NCBI GenBank assembly: GCA_017643395.1 | Contig: JAEPNP010000006.1 | Coordinates: forward strand, 124,001 to 188,000 | Reading direction: 5' to 3' | Length of the DNA stretch: 64,000 nt | From: Rhodothermales bacterium | GTDB lineage: Bacteria; Bacteroidota; Rhodothermia; Rhodothermales; UBA10348 | Shown here: positions 10,801 through 17,369 of the stretch, one piece after another | Layout of the letters: each line of letters opens with the position of its first letter | How positions within the stretch are numbered: the first letter of the stretch is position 1 | Translations under genes and position numbers: made by a program | The notes under the pieces: generated by a model | Seen by the model: only the letters and a program-made list of their open reading frames with translations | Told to the model about the DNA's origin: nothing | Databases searched by the model: none

Positions 10801-12127
10801 GTTCAGCGGTACGGATACCTTCACCTACACGGTGAATGACGGCCAGGCCCAATCCGCACCGGGTCGGGTGACGGTGACGATCAACACGGTGAACGATGCC
10901 CCTGTCGCCGAGGCTGACTTCGGCACCATCGAAGTCGGTGAGACTTCGGTCACAGTCGACGTGCTCTCCAACGACACCGACATCGACTCGCAGAATCTGA
11001 CGGTCACAGATGTGAGCGGCGCGCAGTTCGGTACGGTAAGTATCCAGAGCGACGGCACCGTCGTCTACGTGCCGGGTCCGGCCTTCCAGAACCTGGACTC
11101 CTTCACCTACACGGTGTCGGACGACGAGGGGGCCACCTCAACCGGTACGGTGACCATCGCGCTCGGAGCAGCCGCCCCGATCGCCGAGGACGACGAAGGC
11201 ACGGTGGCGGAGGACAACCCGGTCGTGATCCAGGTGCTTGTCAACGACACCGACCCCAACGGCGACGCCCTCACGGTGATCTCTGTCAGCGACCCGCCAA
11301 ACGGAACGGCCACTGTCGATCAGGACGGAAATGTGGTCTACACGCCTGATGACGACTTCTTCGGCACGGACTCGTTCACCTATGAGATCAGCGACGGTGG
11401 CATCACGACCTCCGCCACAGTAACTGTGACGATCACGCCCGTGAACGACGCTCCGCGCTTCGACCCGGACGTCTCCGTGTTCGTCTTCCCGCTTGACGGC
11501 TCACAGGTGTTCGTGGGCGGCGAAGTGTTCGAGAACCCGGTCGATTCCGGTGAAGTCATCACGATTGACTTCAACGAGGCCGTAGACGTCGAGGGCGACG
11601 CGCTCACCTACAAGTGGGTGCTGGGCTCCGACGAAGAAGTGACGACACCGGTGCTGCAGACGGACACGGACGAGACCGAACTCACCGTCCTGGTTTCGGA
11701 GATTGCTGAAGTGCTCGACAGCGCCGGCGCTTCCCCGGGAGAAGGTACCACCGTGTATCACCGCATCATCGCCTCAGACGGTGAGCTGGAAACCGAGAGT
11801 GCCGTATCCACCTTCACCTTCGTCAGGGGGTATATCACGTCCGTCGAGGATGAGGCGCTGCCCGAGGAATTCGAGTTGCAGCAGAACTATCCGAACCCGT
11901 TCAATCCGGTGACGCGGATTCGATTCGGGCTCCCGGTTTCCGAGCATGTGCATATCGAAGTGTTCGATGCGCTGGGACGACGCGTATCCACCCTGGTCAA
12001 CGACACCATGCCGGCGGGGTGGCATGACGTGACGTTCGAAGCCGTCGACCTTCCCAGCGGGGTTTATCTCTATCTGATGAAGAGCGGGACCTACTCGGAG
12101 TCCAGGTCCTTCGTGCTGCTGCGATAG
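4880..12127 (+). CDS. Giant secreted multidomain surface protein with T9SS sorting domain
   Basis: 2,415 residues. Residues 1-20 are a signal peptide. Residues 21-1012 are four propeller-like segments of about 245 residues in an A-B-A'-B' order, rich in 'YSVDS' and 'GPEGLAFDG' motifs. Residues 1013-1275 hold two early-set domains, the first with 'VHVVGPFNGW' as in glycogen-binding folds. Residues 1279-1645 and 1820-2190 are eight Ig/cadherin-like (Big_9/VCBS type) repeats marked 'VLANDxDxDGD' and 'YTPNxxFxGTDTFTYTVxDG'. Residues about 1645-1819 resemble a choice-of-anchor domain with an aspartate-rich Ca-binding-like start. An atypical Ig-like domain precedes the T9SS type A tail at 2327 ('LPEEFELQQNYPNPFNP'). 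Likely a cell-surface adhesin or matrix protein; the ligand is unknown. Confidence 0.85.
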   Translation: MKHLITLVAFFGLVSTAAGQVPALYSVDSGTSQIYQLNPWDGSVIGSPIATPVPTYTPGGGPGPEGLAFDGVYLYFVSGNVSETGGPYTAVDNRTIHRINASTGVVDATKTLPAPAGTPGAMNHAIDALATDGTTLWAHRPYDNVVFEISLASFTSASTPPSFTVNVTSSLGGMGFNPYDGFLYLSEPASSKRVLRVHATGASKGNVHSSFDMPSDGILGIDFVHNKLFVNQPTEIVDVSPTSGTTALELNRFGGPGAMPLISALAGGPGSSWVCRTDVLYSVNSLRSSISVYDPNVGTILHEYLAPIATQPPGGSFGGPEGLAFDGTKLSYISGDHPSTPDVVYKVDPCTGAVLDAATPPWPSVPVTSPPTDPTIDALANGTLGGVDMLFALRPATNEIYHFDNATGSLVGTTTLTVNGIGGLGFSNARQTFFVSDFNASPNTVFEINPASGAPIATHTLPVGDVLGVDFVGNRPFISQNKSPGEIKEIDFAGTVLNSFFAEDDQPSALAGGPGTPPTAPTGTVGHAPLFSIDSDTDLIYELDPFNGFVIRSFPTPVPSHKPSGGGPDGLAYDGTTLYYTSGNASETGMGYTELTNRTIFYIDPNTGLVIDTMTLPPASGTGNLDQAIDALASDGTFLYANRPSDGVIFKINPASKIYSTITLTGVQKVGGMGFNTQDGYLYISDSSTNTIHMVDPSTGGTVGNWSTLPEDGVLGIDFVLSKMFLSLQSTQEIVDIVPSSGAPRLNKFPQPGSGFNAALAGPPGLPPTCDTDLLYSVDSESRTITAMNPNNGNIERRFLTPVTTHPPGTPSTLGGPEGLAFDGNALYYISGDDGLYPETIFTVDPCTGQVLDTIEPSFPAPGAGLDATIDALAYGDPGATPTLFALRPATNEVFHIDPATGAIMHTTTVAVNVIGGMGFSNTHQSLFISDWGSTPSLLHEVDPVSGAILNTMTMSGSDMLGVDFVDNRLFAATDNGSGLIEELDLVGTVLNSFPAPDVMPSALAGPPAAPPVLANVTFEVNTLPYQLAGLFDPAADEVHVVGPFNGWACLDPSCIMTGVGDGDYEATLEIPGFPGQDVPYKFFINLDPVRFGAAPPPVWEEPHDTGGANRFFQYSGIDMDVGKESFNDLTAANIIPAGTQIDVTFNVDMDGAPGFDGTTDKVWVNLGLEPLFAISQGFTQDQRFELLPSATDPDLFEGVVTLQGPAPSGFLFKYAFGPDGTNPLGEEQGADFDDPGRRRVRWVAPTAAGWPTSVRLPMDEYTPTGPLPVEMNPAALTANDDSYSTPEDTPITLDVLANDIDPSGLGLEIDEVTDPGAGVTLSDAGNGRILFTPDANVNGAFSFRYTVEDAAGRTDQATVSVQVTPVNDAPRAVRDEAETNQGTPVSIPALANDTDLDGDNLAISSVEDPPNGSVSIGSGGDITYTPEPDFVGADRFTYTITDGEASARGSIVVTVNSVNQPPVTPDVDEVIDEDSSITLALLAGASDPDGDAISLTTVTTPANGTATDNDDGTVTYTPNANFSGTDTFQYTVADANGADATGTVTITIRPSNDPPVAVDDVRRAFEGSAAVYDVLANDSDPDGDALSITSVGAASKGTIARKRGGIEYTPNAGASGSETVSYTVGDGNGGRSTANLIITITPLPADNDGIDEAIEAAAPNNGDGNNDGVPDSQQANVASLPSAATGQYISVSSEPGSEVTGLTSTTQSPAPPSDPPPPEAEFPQGFLDFEIRGGIGNPTSVVRISLPEGHGITTYFKYGPEPDDDTPHWYEFTYDGETGAQIIGNELILHFKDGGRGDDDMLANGVIVDPGAPAKTPNNLPVAAPDQASIDEDESISINVLANDFDDDADTVTLIQFTQPDNGTVTLSGAELLYTPNENFFGQDTFEYIISDGRGGSTSGTVTVEVAAVNDIPVAVADFVTTDEDTPVRITDLLANDTDVEGDPISLDLVIAADKGLVARNVDGSVTYTPPAEFSGTDTFTYTVNDGQAQSAPGRVTVTINTVNDAPVAEADFGTIEVGETSVTVDVLSNDTDIDSQNLTVTDVSGAQFGTVSIQSDGTVVYVPGPAFQNLDSFTYTVSDDEGATSTGTVTIALGAAAPIAEDDEGTVAEDNPVVIQVLVNDTDPNGDALTVISVSDPPNGTATVDQDGNVVYTPDDDFFGTDSFTYEISDGGITTSATVTVTITPVNDAPRFDPDVSVFVFPLDGSQVFVGGEVFENPVDSGEVITIDFNEAVDVEGDALTYKWVLGSDEEVTTPVLQTDTDETELTVLVSEIAEVLDSAGASPGEGTTVYHRIIASDGELETESAVSTFTFVRGYITSVEDEALPEEFELQQNYPNPFNPVTRIRFGLPVSEHVHIEVFDALGRRVSTLVNDTMPAGWHDVTFEAVDLPSGVYLYLMKSGTYSESRSFVLLR
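4940..7915 (+). repeat. Four propeller-like segments, arranged as a duplicated pair (A-B-A'-B')
   Basis: Segments start near 4940, 5703, 6455 and 7188, each about 730-760 bp. All contain 'YSVDS/YSVNS', 'GGPEGLAFDG', 'YISG/YTSGN', 'ATIDALA', 'GGMGF' and 'LGIDF/LGVDF'. Segments 1 and 3 share features absent from 2 and 4 (for example 'SGNxSETG' and 'NRTI'), while 2 and 4 share 'VDPCTG' and 'ALRPATNE'. That pattern indicates duplication of an A-B pair. Confidence 0.8.
8713..11455 (+). repeat. Eight tandem Ig/cadherin-like (Big_9/VCBS) coding repeats with one insertion
   Basis: Repeats of about 90 codons begin near 8713, 8986, 9265, 9546, 10340, 10621, 10900 and 11171. Most have the order 'DEDTP', 'VLANDTDxDGD', 'YTPxxxFxGTDTFTYTVxDG', 'VTVTITxVNDAP'. 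Repeats 4 and 5 are separated by about 520 bp (9816-10335) coding for a different domain. The aspartates in the 'NDTDxDGD' loops are the kind that bind calcium between tandem Ig-like domains. Confidence 0.85.
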
Positions 12128-12148
12128 CAGTGGCTGGTGTTCCGGTGT

Positions 12149-12183
12149 ACAAAGGCGGTCGGGCGTTGTCCGGCCGCCTTTGT
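12149..12183. terminator. Hairpin terminator between convergent genes
   Basis: A perfect 10-bp stem ACAAAGGCGG / CCGCCTTTGT, extended by an inner CGG/CCG pairing. The TTTGT end and the position between two converging genes fit a bidirectional terminator, although the T-run is short. Confidence 0.6.
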
Positions 12184-12211
12184 GCGTTTACCTGCCGATG
12201 GCTTGTCGAAC

Positions 12212-13834
12212 CTAGGCCGGCGTGAGCACGCCTTCTCGCACGCGTTCGCCAAATTCAGCCAGCGACTCCCCTTCCTGTCGTCTGAACGTCTGCAGACCCG
12301 AGCGGTGCAGGTGGGACCAGTGTGCGACCACGTGTGCCGACTCGGCCTCCTCACGGCCCAGCTGGGCCGCGTCGCCTGCTCCGTCGAATGCCGAAGCCAG
12401 AAGGCGGTCCAAATCCTCGTCCCTGGTCGCAAACGCTACGGGCAGTCCCGACCGCAGGGCGACCATCTCCACCCGCCCACCTGACATTCGGGCGATGAGC
12501 ACCGCATCCCGGTCAAAAACACGCGGTGCAAGCGGGCCAGGTCGCTGCGCTCGACGCTGCAACAGGTCACTCCAGTCCCGCAGGGTCGCGGCAGCCTCAA
12601 AGTCGAAATCGGCGGAGGCATCCTGCATGGACTGGGTCATGCGCCCCTGCACGGCCGCGACGTTGCCCATCAGGAATGAACGCTCATCGCCGGGGTCTGC
12701 AGCACAACGGGAAAGCCATCCGGCTGCCCGCATCATGTGCTCCCTGCGCTCCCGGTCGAGCGGATTGCGAATCAGCGGTCGATTGGTATATCGACGGTCG
12801 AAGCAGGCCTCCAACACCTCCGCCATCACTTTGGCAAACAGCGCGCCAGACATCGGCCCGTGATAGCAAGCTCCGTCGCGGCGGATCACGGTTCGCAGGG
12901 AGACCTCACCCTCCTCCAGTCTCAGGAACGGCCGCTTGCGATAGGTCCTCATGGCGCGGTTGTGGCGCGGTCGATCTTCCTTGATCGCATGAGACTCATG
13001 CAGCATGGCCTCTAGCTCGGTGTCACATTGCGTCCACGATATATCGTGTATCCGTGTCATCATTTTGCGTGTACGAGGCGGCAGGGCCTCAACAGCGACA
13101 ACATATTGGCGAAGGCGGTGCCGTAAAGACCGGGCCTTTCCGATGTAGAGAAGTCGTCCCTTCCCGTCGAAGAAGCGGTACACCCCCGGAGTGACCGGAG
13201 CGTTCGCAATCAGGCCCGTGCGCAACTTCTCAAGCCGCCGGGTCACAGCGCCACTCGTGGCGTAGTGACCCACCTGCAGGCGTCGCAACGCTTCGGCATC
13301 CCGGGCGCCCAGTGTCTCAGCATGGGGCATGAGCCGGATCAGTACGCGACCGGTGAGGTCCGCGTCATCCAACGCTCGGTGACGGCGCTCGATGCTCAGC
13401 CCGTAGAACTCCTTCAAGGCGTCCAGGCCCTTCGACGGCAGGCCCGGCAACAATCGCCGCGCGAGGCGAAGCGTACACAGAAAGGGTTCTTCGAAGGCCG
13501 CCCTCGCGTCCGTGCGCAGAGCCTCGAGGGCCAGAAAGCGCTGGTCAAATCCGGCATTGTGCGCCACGAGATGCGCGTCCCCGACCCATTCTCGAAAGCG
13601 TTCCAGCACCGGGCCCACAACGGGTTCGCCGGCCAGCATCTCGGGACGGATCCCGGTCAGGCGGGTGATGGTGGACGGCAGCGGCCTCTCAGGGTCCACG
13701 AGCTGTTCAAAGCGCTCGGTGATCAGGCCACCTTCAATGCGTACCGCACCGATTTCTATGATGCGGTCCTCCGTCGGGTCTGTACCCGTGGTTTCGGTGT
13801 CAACAACTACGAAGGATTGCTCATTCAGAGCCAT
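12212..13834 (-). CDS. DEDDh exonuclease fused to UvrC-type GIY-YIG nuclease domain
   Basis: About 540 residues. The N-terminal half is a DnaQ-like 3'-5' exonuclease: 'VVDTETTG' (ExoI D and E), 'LVAHNAGFDQRFL' (ExoII) and 'HRALDDADLTG' (ExoIII with the DEDDh histidine). A GIY-YIG domain follows, with 'GVYRFFDGKGRLLYIGKA' and 'RHRLRQY', as in UvrC and Cho. The C-terminal part is UvrC-like without an obvious HhH pair. The fusion is known in several phyla and probably serves DNA repair. The ATG at 13834 begins 'MALNEQSFVVVDTETTG' and is preferred over a GTG 15 bp upstream. Confidence 0.85.
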   Translation of the reverse strand: MALNEQSFVVVDTETTGTDPTEDRIIEIGAVRIEGGLITERFEQLVDPERPLPSTITRLTGIRPEMLAGEPVVGPVLERFREWVGDAHLVAHNAGFDQRFLALEALRTDARAAFEEPFLCTLRLARRLLPGLPSKGLDALKEFYGLSIERRHRALDDADLTGRVLIRLMPHAETLGARDAEALRRLQVGHYATSGAVTRRLEKLRTGLIANAPVTPGVYRFFDGKGRLLYIGKARSLRHRLRQYVVAVEALPPRTRKMMTRIHDISWTQCDTELEAMLHESHAIKEDRPRHNRAMRTYRKRPFLRLEEGEVSLRTVIRRDGACYHGPMSGALFAKVMAEVLEACFDRRYTNRPLIRNPLDRERREHMMRAAGWLSRCAADPGDERSFLMGNVAAVQGRMTQSMQDASADFDFEAAATLRDWSDLLQRRAQRPGPLAPRVFDRDAVLIARMSGGRVEMVALRSGLPVAFATRDEDLDRLLASAFDGAGDAAQLGREEAESAHVVAHWSHLHRSGLQTFRRQEGESLAEFGERVREGVLTPA

Positions 13835-13956
13835 GGCGCGACCTCGCACGCATCATAGCTCGGAAGATATGTCACCCTGATGGCATAGCCGAGAGAACCG
13901 GCCATGTCCGGAGATCAACAGGAACAATCCCGGACCCGACCACCGCCGGGTTCCGC

Positions 13957-15216
13957 TTACGCAGCCCGTCTGATCGGTGTGACGGTTGCCTCGGTGATTT
14001 GGGGCATGGTGATCGCGAATCGGCTGCCCACGCCCTTCAGGCTCGAGGCGGTAAGCCGGCCACCGCTGGACTCGGCAACGCTGCGAGCGATTGTCAGTCC
14101 CAAGCCGATGCCCTCGTGCTTGCGAGAGTCGCCCCTTGAGCCCTGCTGGAATGGGGCGGCCAGTTCGGCAAGGCGGGCCTCGTCGAAGCCGACCCCCGTG
14201 TCCTCGACGGCCACGCGGACTTTTCCGTTGTCACACTCTACCGAGACGACCACCGAGCCCTTTTCCGTGTATTTGAGCGCGTTTTCCACCAAATGGGCAA
14301 TCGCGGTCTCGATTGCCTCGGGGCTGGTGCGCACCCAGGCGTCCTCTTTGGTGGCGCGGTAAACGAAGCTGAGCCGTTTGTCGAAGGCCGTGGGACGCAG
14401 TCGGGATATCACCTTCTCCACGACCTGATGCACCTCAACGGGCTCCGAGACCAGCGAGGCCTCATGGTCCGTCAACTCGGCGTAAGTCATGAGCTGCTCC
14501 AGGGTATCATTGAGTCTGGTGCCCGCCTGTCTAATGGTGCGCGCAAACTCCCTGGCGTCCCCGTCAACCAGACCTTCCAACTCGGCCGCATAGCCCATCA
14601 TCACCGTCAGCGGCGTGCGCAGCTCGTGGCGTACGTGGGCCAATTCCAGTCCCGGCAGCTCGACCGGCTTGAGTTCTTCCCGCGTGGCGGACCGCGTGGT
14701 GACCACCGTGATGCCACGCGTCGGCAGCACCTTGAGCAGGTAGACGCCCAGTGCCCCGCCAAAGAGCAGGATATAGGCCAGGAGAAGGTTTCGCGACAGG
14801 CCCTGCCAGGAAGCGGCAAGTCCGTTGGAGTTGACTGCCGCACCGGCCCGGAGTTCTGCAGCCGCCTTGCGCACGTACCAGCGCACATCGGCCGCCCTTC
14901 CTGGATCGCCACCAGCCAGTGCCACATGGTCGATGCGGTCCAGCCATGACCGGGCCCGCTCCACGGATTCGGCTGCAGGACCAGCGACTGCCGCCCAGGA
15001 TGCCCATGCAGGATCGGTCGGCTCCATGCGCGAACCGCCGCTCGCCGCCAGTCGACCATCAAAGCGGGAAAGCGAGGCCAGGTCGCTGCTTGCTGCGGTG
15101 ATTGCAGCGCGCTGGCCGACGACGGTGGCCATGTCGGCCGCAGACTGGATTGCAATGACGGTCACCGCGACGGCGATGCCGGCAATCCAGAGTCGAAGGC
15201 GAAGAGTTGCGGTCAT
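13957..15216 (-). CDS. Membrane sensor histidine kinase (orphan)
   Basis: 419 residues. A transmembrane helix lies at about 8-26, a periplasmic sensor region of about 115 residues follows, and a second helix lies at about 143-164. The HisKA box is 'HVRHELRTPLTVMMGY' (phospho-acceptor H197). The HATPase_c domain has the N box 'HLVENALKY', G1 'VEDTGVGFD' and G2 'GIGLGLTIA'. It autophosphorylates and passes phosphate to a response regulator, but none is adjacent, so its partner is elsewhere. The ATG at 15216 directly precedes the first membrane helix; the open frame further upstream has no protein-like character. The sensor domain is not recognised. Confidence 0.85.
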   Translation of the reverse strand: MTATLRLRLWIAGIAVAVTVIAIQSAADMATVVGQRAAITAASSDLASLSRFDGRLAASGGSRMEPTDPAWASWAAVAGPAAESVERARSWLDRIDHVALAGGDPGRAADVRWYVRKAAAELRAGAAVNSNGLAASWQGLSRNLLLAYILLFGGALGVYLLKVLPTRGITVVTTRSATREELKPVELPGLELAHVRHELRTPLTVMMGYAAELEGLVDGDAREFARTIRQAGTRLNDTLEQLMTYAELTDHEASLVSEPVEVHQVVEKVISRLRPTAFDKRLSFVYRATKEDAWVRTSPEAIETAIAHLVENALKYTEKGSVVVSVECDNGKVRVAVEDTGVGFDEARLAELAAPFQQGSRGDSRKHEGIGLGLTIARSVAESSGGRLTASSLKGVGSRFAITMPQITEATVTPIRRAA

Positions 15217-15537
15217 GTGCTGAGAGGCAGGGGGAATAATGAACGGGAGGCAGCCGCGCTCATCCAAAGCCTGTGCCCAAGTGAGAATGGCCTCCGAGGC
15301 ACGTGCTTCGAGCCCCGTGCAAGCCTGGCTGGCCCAAAATTCTGCCGCCCTGCGGCCATTCGTGCCGCGCGGGCCGCCGGGTAGCTGCCTTCGGCGATTC
15401 GCCACCGGCCGGGTTGCCCATCCTGCCAGGCCACGGCGCTCGACTGCCGGCAGGCGGCACATTTGCAGAATATTGGCACCTTGACAGCCCTGTAAGCAGC
15501 ATTTTCCCGTTCGCTATCCCAGCCCAATCGAAACGCT
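15217..15537. other. 321-bp intergenic region between divergent kinase and mdh
   Basis: This holds the divergent promoters of the histidine kinase and malate dehydrogenase. A 10-bp palindrome CTGCCGGCAG lies at 15444-15453. A TTGACA at 15481-15486 has no good -10 box at the normal spacing. I see no small gene or structured RNA that I can support. Confidence 0.5.
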
Positions 15538-16473
15538 ATGAAAGTCACCGTTGTCGGCGCCGGCAACGTCGGCGCAACCGCCGCCGAATGCACCGCCCGC
15601 ATGGATATCGCCGATGAGGTCGTGCTCATCGACATCGTCGACGGCCTGCCTCAGGGCAAAGCCCTGGACATGGCCGAAGCGGCCCCCATCCATCTGTTCG
15701 ACACCAAGGTTACCGGCACGAACGACTACGCCGATACTGCCGGGTCGGATATCTGCGTGATTACCGCCGGCCTGGCCCGCAAACCGGGCATGAGCCGGGA
15801 CGATCTGCTGGCGAAGAACGCCGCCATCGTCAAGTCGGTGACCGACCAGTTCGTGGCACACAGCCCCGATTCGATCATCATCGTTGTTTCGAATCCCCTG
15901 GACGTGATGACCTACGTGTCGTACATGTCGGCCGGATTCCCGAGCCATCGTGTGATGGGTATGGCCGGCGTGCTCGACACCGCCCGGTACCGTGCGTTCC
16001 TGTCCATGGAGCTCGGGGTGTCGGTGAAAGACATTCAGGCATTGCTCATGGGAGGCCACGGAGACACCATGGTGCCCCTGCCCTCCTACACCACCATCGG
16101 GGGCATTGCGTTGACCCAACTCCTCTCGAAGGAGAAGATTGACGCCATCGTGGATCGCACGAAGTTCGGAGGTGGCGAGATCGTCAAGCTCATGGGCACC
16201 TCCGCGTGGTATGCACCGGGCGCCGCAGCTGCCCAGATGGTAGAGGCCATTATCAAGGATTCCGGGCGTGTCCTGCCCTGCGCCGTCTGGCTGACCGGGC
16301 AGTGGGGTCAGGACGGTCTGTTCATGGGAGCGCCGGCGCGCCTCGGACGCAACGGCGTCGAGGAAATCATCGAGGTCGCGCTGACGGACGACGAGCGTGC
16401 CTTGCTGGACCAGTCCGCCCAGCATGTGCGGGACAACGTCGCCAAACTCGAGAGTCTGCAGGCCGCAGGCTGA
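15538..16473 (+). CDS. mdh: Malate dehydrogenase (LDH-like type)
   Basis: Interconverts malate and oxaloacetate with NAD in the TCA cycle. 311 residues, normal length. The N-terminal nucleotide-binding motif is 'GAGNVGA'. The active-site loop arginines are in 'ARKPGMSRDDLL', a third substrate arginine is in 'LDTARYRAF', and the catalytic histidine is in 'GGHGDTMVP'. This is the tetrameric LDH-like MDH class typical of Bacteroidota relatives. The ATG at 15538 begins directly with the Rossmann strand. Single gene, divergent from the histidine kinase. Confidence 0.96.
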   Translation: MKVTVVGAGNVGATAAECTARMDIADEVVLIDIVDGLPQGKALDMAEAAPIHLFDTKVTGTNDYADTAGSDICVITAGLARKPGMSRDDLLAKNAAIVKSVTDQFVAHSPDSIIIVVSNPLDVMTYVSYMSAGFPSHRVMGMAGVLDTARYRAFLSMELGVSVKDIQALLMGGHGDTMVPLPSYTTIGGIALTQLLSKEKIDAIVDRTKFGGGEIVKLMGTSAWYAPGAAAAQMVEAIIKDSGRVLPCAVWLTGQWGQDGLFMGAPARLGRNGVEEIIEVALTDDERALLDQSAQHVRDNVAKLESLQAAG

Positions 16474-16599
16474 TCATCCGCCGCGTGTATGGACCCGTTC
16501 ACCCGCTCGCCAGGGCGGGTGGGCGCGTCTGTGACCCCATCGTCCGAACCGCCCTGCACGAGACGAGTAGCCTCCGTGTCCCCCACACAGCAATTGATC

Positions 16600-17343
16600 A
16601 TGCGCGTACCTGCCGTTCTGAGCCTTTTGGCGGCTTTCCTGTTTGTAGCCGGCTGCGATTCCGGAGGCTCGGGTGAAGAAGGATCGCTCGAGGTGCTGGA
16701 TCTGTCTCCCGGATCCGGAGAATTGGTTGCCCTGGGGCAGACCCTCAAGGTGAACTATGAGGGGCGTCTGGAAGACGGCACCGTATTCGACTCCACCACC
16801 GAACGCGGTGAAGCCTGGTACTTCACCATGGTGGAGGGACAGGTCATTGAGGGTTGGCTGCTCGGCCTTCCGGGCATGGAAGTCGGAGGAACCCGTCGGC
16901 TCACCATCCCGGCCCATCTGGCCTTCGGTCGGGAGGGTCGGTGCCTGAGCGACGGCTCCTGTCCGGTGCCGCCGAATGCCACCGTCATCTACGAAGTGAT
17001 GGTTGAAGCCATCGTGGATGACGTCATCGTCGATGTCGTCGCGGAGGGCGTGGGTGTCGCTGCCGAAGCCGGACGTCAGGTTGCTGTGAGTTACACCGGC
17101 ACGTTCGTCGACGGTCAGGTATTCGATTCAACCGAGTTTTCAGGCCAACCGTTTGTCTTCACGCTCGGCACCGGACAGGTAATCCGCGGCTGGGATCGCG
17201 GAATCATCGGCATGCGCGAAGGTGGTGTGCGACGGCTGGTCATCCCGCCCCACATGGCCTATGGCTCGGTCGGTGTGCCTGGCAGCATCCCCCCCTACAC
17301 CACGCTGAAATTCCGCGTGGAGATGATCAAGGTGCAGGACTGA
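16600..17343 (+). CDS. Lipoprotein with two FKBP-type peptidyl-prolyl isomerase domains
   Basis: 247 residues. The chosen ATG gives a signal peptide ending in the lipobox V-A-G-C, so the protein is probably lipid-anchored outside the cytoplasm. Two tandem FKBP domains follow: the first with 'VNYEGRLEDGTVFDST' and 'GWLLGLPGMEVGGTRRLTIP', the second with 'VSYTGTFVDGQVFDST' and 'GWDRGIIGMREGGVRRLVIP'. The first carries a cysteine pair in 'GRCLSDGSCPVP' that could form a disulphide. Likely role: proline isomerisation and chaperoning of exported proteins. The alternative upstream in-frame start has no signal-peptide logic. Confidence 0.88.
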   Translation: MRVPAVLSLLAAFLFVAGCDSGGSGEEGSLEVLDLSPGSGELVALGQTLKVNYEGRLEDGTVFDSTTERGEAWYFTMVEGQVIEGWLLGLPGMEVGGTRRLTIPAHLAFGREGRCLSDGSCPVPPNATVIYEVMVEAIVDDVIVDVVAEGVGVAAEAGRQVAVSYTGTFVDGQVFDSTEFSGQPFVFTLGTGQVIRGWDRGIIGMREGGVRRLVIPPHMAYGSVGVPGSIPPYTTLKFRVEMIKVQD

Positions 17344-17369
17344 CGCTTTCGCGGGCGGACTTGGGTTCT

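Noticed and set aside
8713-11455. CRISPR-like or satellite repeats
   Set aside because: The periodicity is of protein domains (about 270 bp, in frame, diverged), not short identical repeats with spacers.
15217-15462. In-frame upstream extension of the histidine kinase
   Set aside because: The added 82 residues have no helix, signal or family likeness, while the ATG at 15216 sits just before the first membrane helix.
15481-15509. TTGACA as -35 box of mdh
   Set aside because: No acceptable -10 box at 16-18 bp spacing, and Bacteroidota relatives use a different promoter pattern.
16500-16521. Hairpin CACCCGC/GCGGGTG after mdh as a terminator
   Set aside because: Only 7 bp and followed by GC-rich sequence without a T-run.
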